Of a stretch of DNA of 64,000 nt, positions 63,724 to 64,000 are shown one piece after another. Below the pieces are notes generated by a model that ran no database searches, was not told the DNA's origin, and saw only the letters and a list, made by a program, of their open reading frames with translations. Made by a program: the position numbers and the translations under genes. Position 1 is the first letter of the stretch, and each line of letters begins with the position of its first letter. This DNA comes from Enterobacter ludwigii (GTDB lineage Bacteria; Pseudomonadota; Gammaproteobacteria; Enterobacterales; Enterobacteriaceae), in the NCBI RefSeq assembly GCF_001750725.1, contig NZ_CP017279.1, positions 1,302,001-1,366,000 of the forward strand, in the 5' to 3' direction.

Positions 63724-64000
63724 ATGAAAACATTATCCGCATATGCCCTGCGTCTGGGCGACAACGGTCTGGTGCTCTCCCAGCGTCTGGGCGCCTGGTG
63801 TGGTCACGCGCCGGAGCTGGAAATCGATCTCGCGCTCGCCAACATCGGCCTCGACTTGCTGGGGCAGGCGCGCAATTTCCTGACCTATGCCGCAGAGCTG
63901 GAAGGTCAGGGCGATGAAGACACCCTGGCGTTTGGGCGTGATGAACGCCAGTTTCACAACGTGTTGCTGGTGGAACAGCCTAACGGCAGTTTCGCCGACA
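63724..64000 (+). CDS. paaC: phenylacetyl-CoA epoxidase structural subunit PaaC, N-terminal part
   Basis: The first 92 codons are present and the rest runs off the window. The sequence LSAYALRLGDNGLVLSQRL and NIGLDLLGQARNFLTYAAEL is typical of PaaC, the inactive ferritin-like partner of PaaA. It follows paaB by 8 bp with a GTCAGGG ribosome-binding region. Confidence 0.93.
   Translation, partial: MKTLSAYALRLGDNGLVLSQRLGAWCGHAPELEIDLALANIGLDLLGQARNFLTYAAELEGQGDEDTLAFGRDERQFHNVLLVEQPNGSFAD

Overview
The window is one chromosomal segment of an enteric bacterium, most likely Enterobacter or a close relative (Lelliottia, Leclercia). It carries homologues of Escherichia coli and Salmonella genes in recognisable order: clcB, osmVWXY, dmsD-ynfHGE, ynfD, ynfC, speG-ynfB/ynfA, rspAB-ydfJ-ydfI, ydfZ, rspR, ydfG, dcp, ldhA, ydbH-ynbE-ydbL, feaR/feaB, tynA and paaZ/paaABC. 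Lineage-specific genes lie between these blocks. I see no rRNA, tRNA, CRISPR array, intact insertion sequence or prophage.

Layout: 1-4.2 kb holds the 3'-missing clcB and the OsmU osmoprotectant ABC operon. 4.5-6.9 kb holds a DUF1275 membrane protein, a glutathione transferase and a divergent DUF1330/MarR pair with a perfect palindromic operator. 7.0-16.9 kb is a guanidine nitrogen-assimilation operon: ABC importer, two carboxyguanidine deiminase-type subunits (UAAP1/UAAP2), biotin-dependent guanidine/urea carboxylase and allophanate hydrolase. Its control region has two NtrC-type sites 32 bp apart, a sigma-54 promoter and a guanidine-I (ykkC) riboswitch with terminator. A second riboswitch of a different class, guanidine-II (mini-ykkC), sits inside the operon directly before the carboxylase gene. 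A 28-codon ORF overlaps the UAAP2 stop codon just before it. 16.9-25.3 kb is the ynf region (Tat-exported DMSO/selenate-type reductase, its chaperone, small envelope proteins, speG) with an AT-rich chloramphenicol acetyltransferase gene inserted. 25.4-33.3 kb is the rsp sugar-acid locus with its regulator rspR.

35.5-42.2 kb is an accessory island. It is bounded by the 3' end of dcp and a diverged, stop-containing second copy of the last 195 bp of dcp. It contains a umuC relic, a DUF1963 gene broken (or programmed to shift) at a slippery heptamer, a P-loop kinase, a LysR regulator, two short-chain dehydrogenases, a glutathione transferase, a LysR relic, a small exported protein and three related hairpin repeats. 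42.6-47.3 kb adds a second aspartate-semialdehyde dehydrogenase, an IraP-like anti-adaptor, and a TetR/hydrolase/MFS cluster with paired operators.

47.3-64 kb returns to conserved order: ldhA, the ydbH envelope-lipid operon, then aromatic amine and phenylacetate catabolism. TynA oxidises phenylethylamine to phenylacetaldehyde, FeaB oxidises this to phenylacetate, and the paa products degrade phenylacetyl-CoA. Candidate FeaR tandem sites with 21-bp spacing lie before both feaB and tynA. A diguanylate cyclase and an alkyl sulfatase are interposed in this block.
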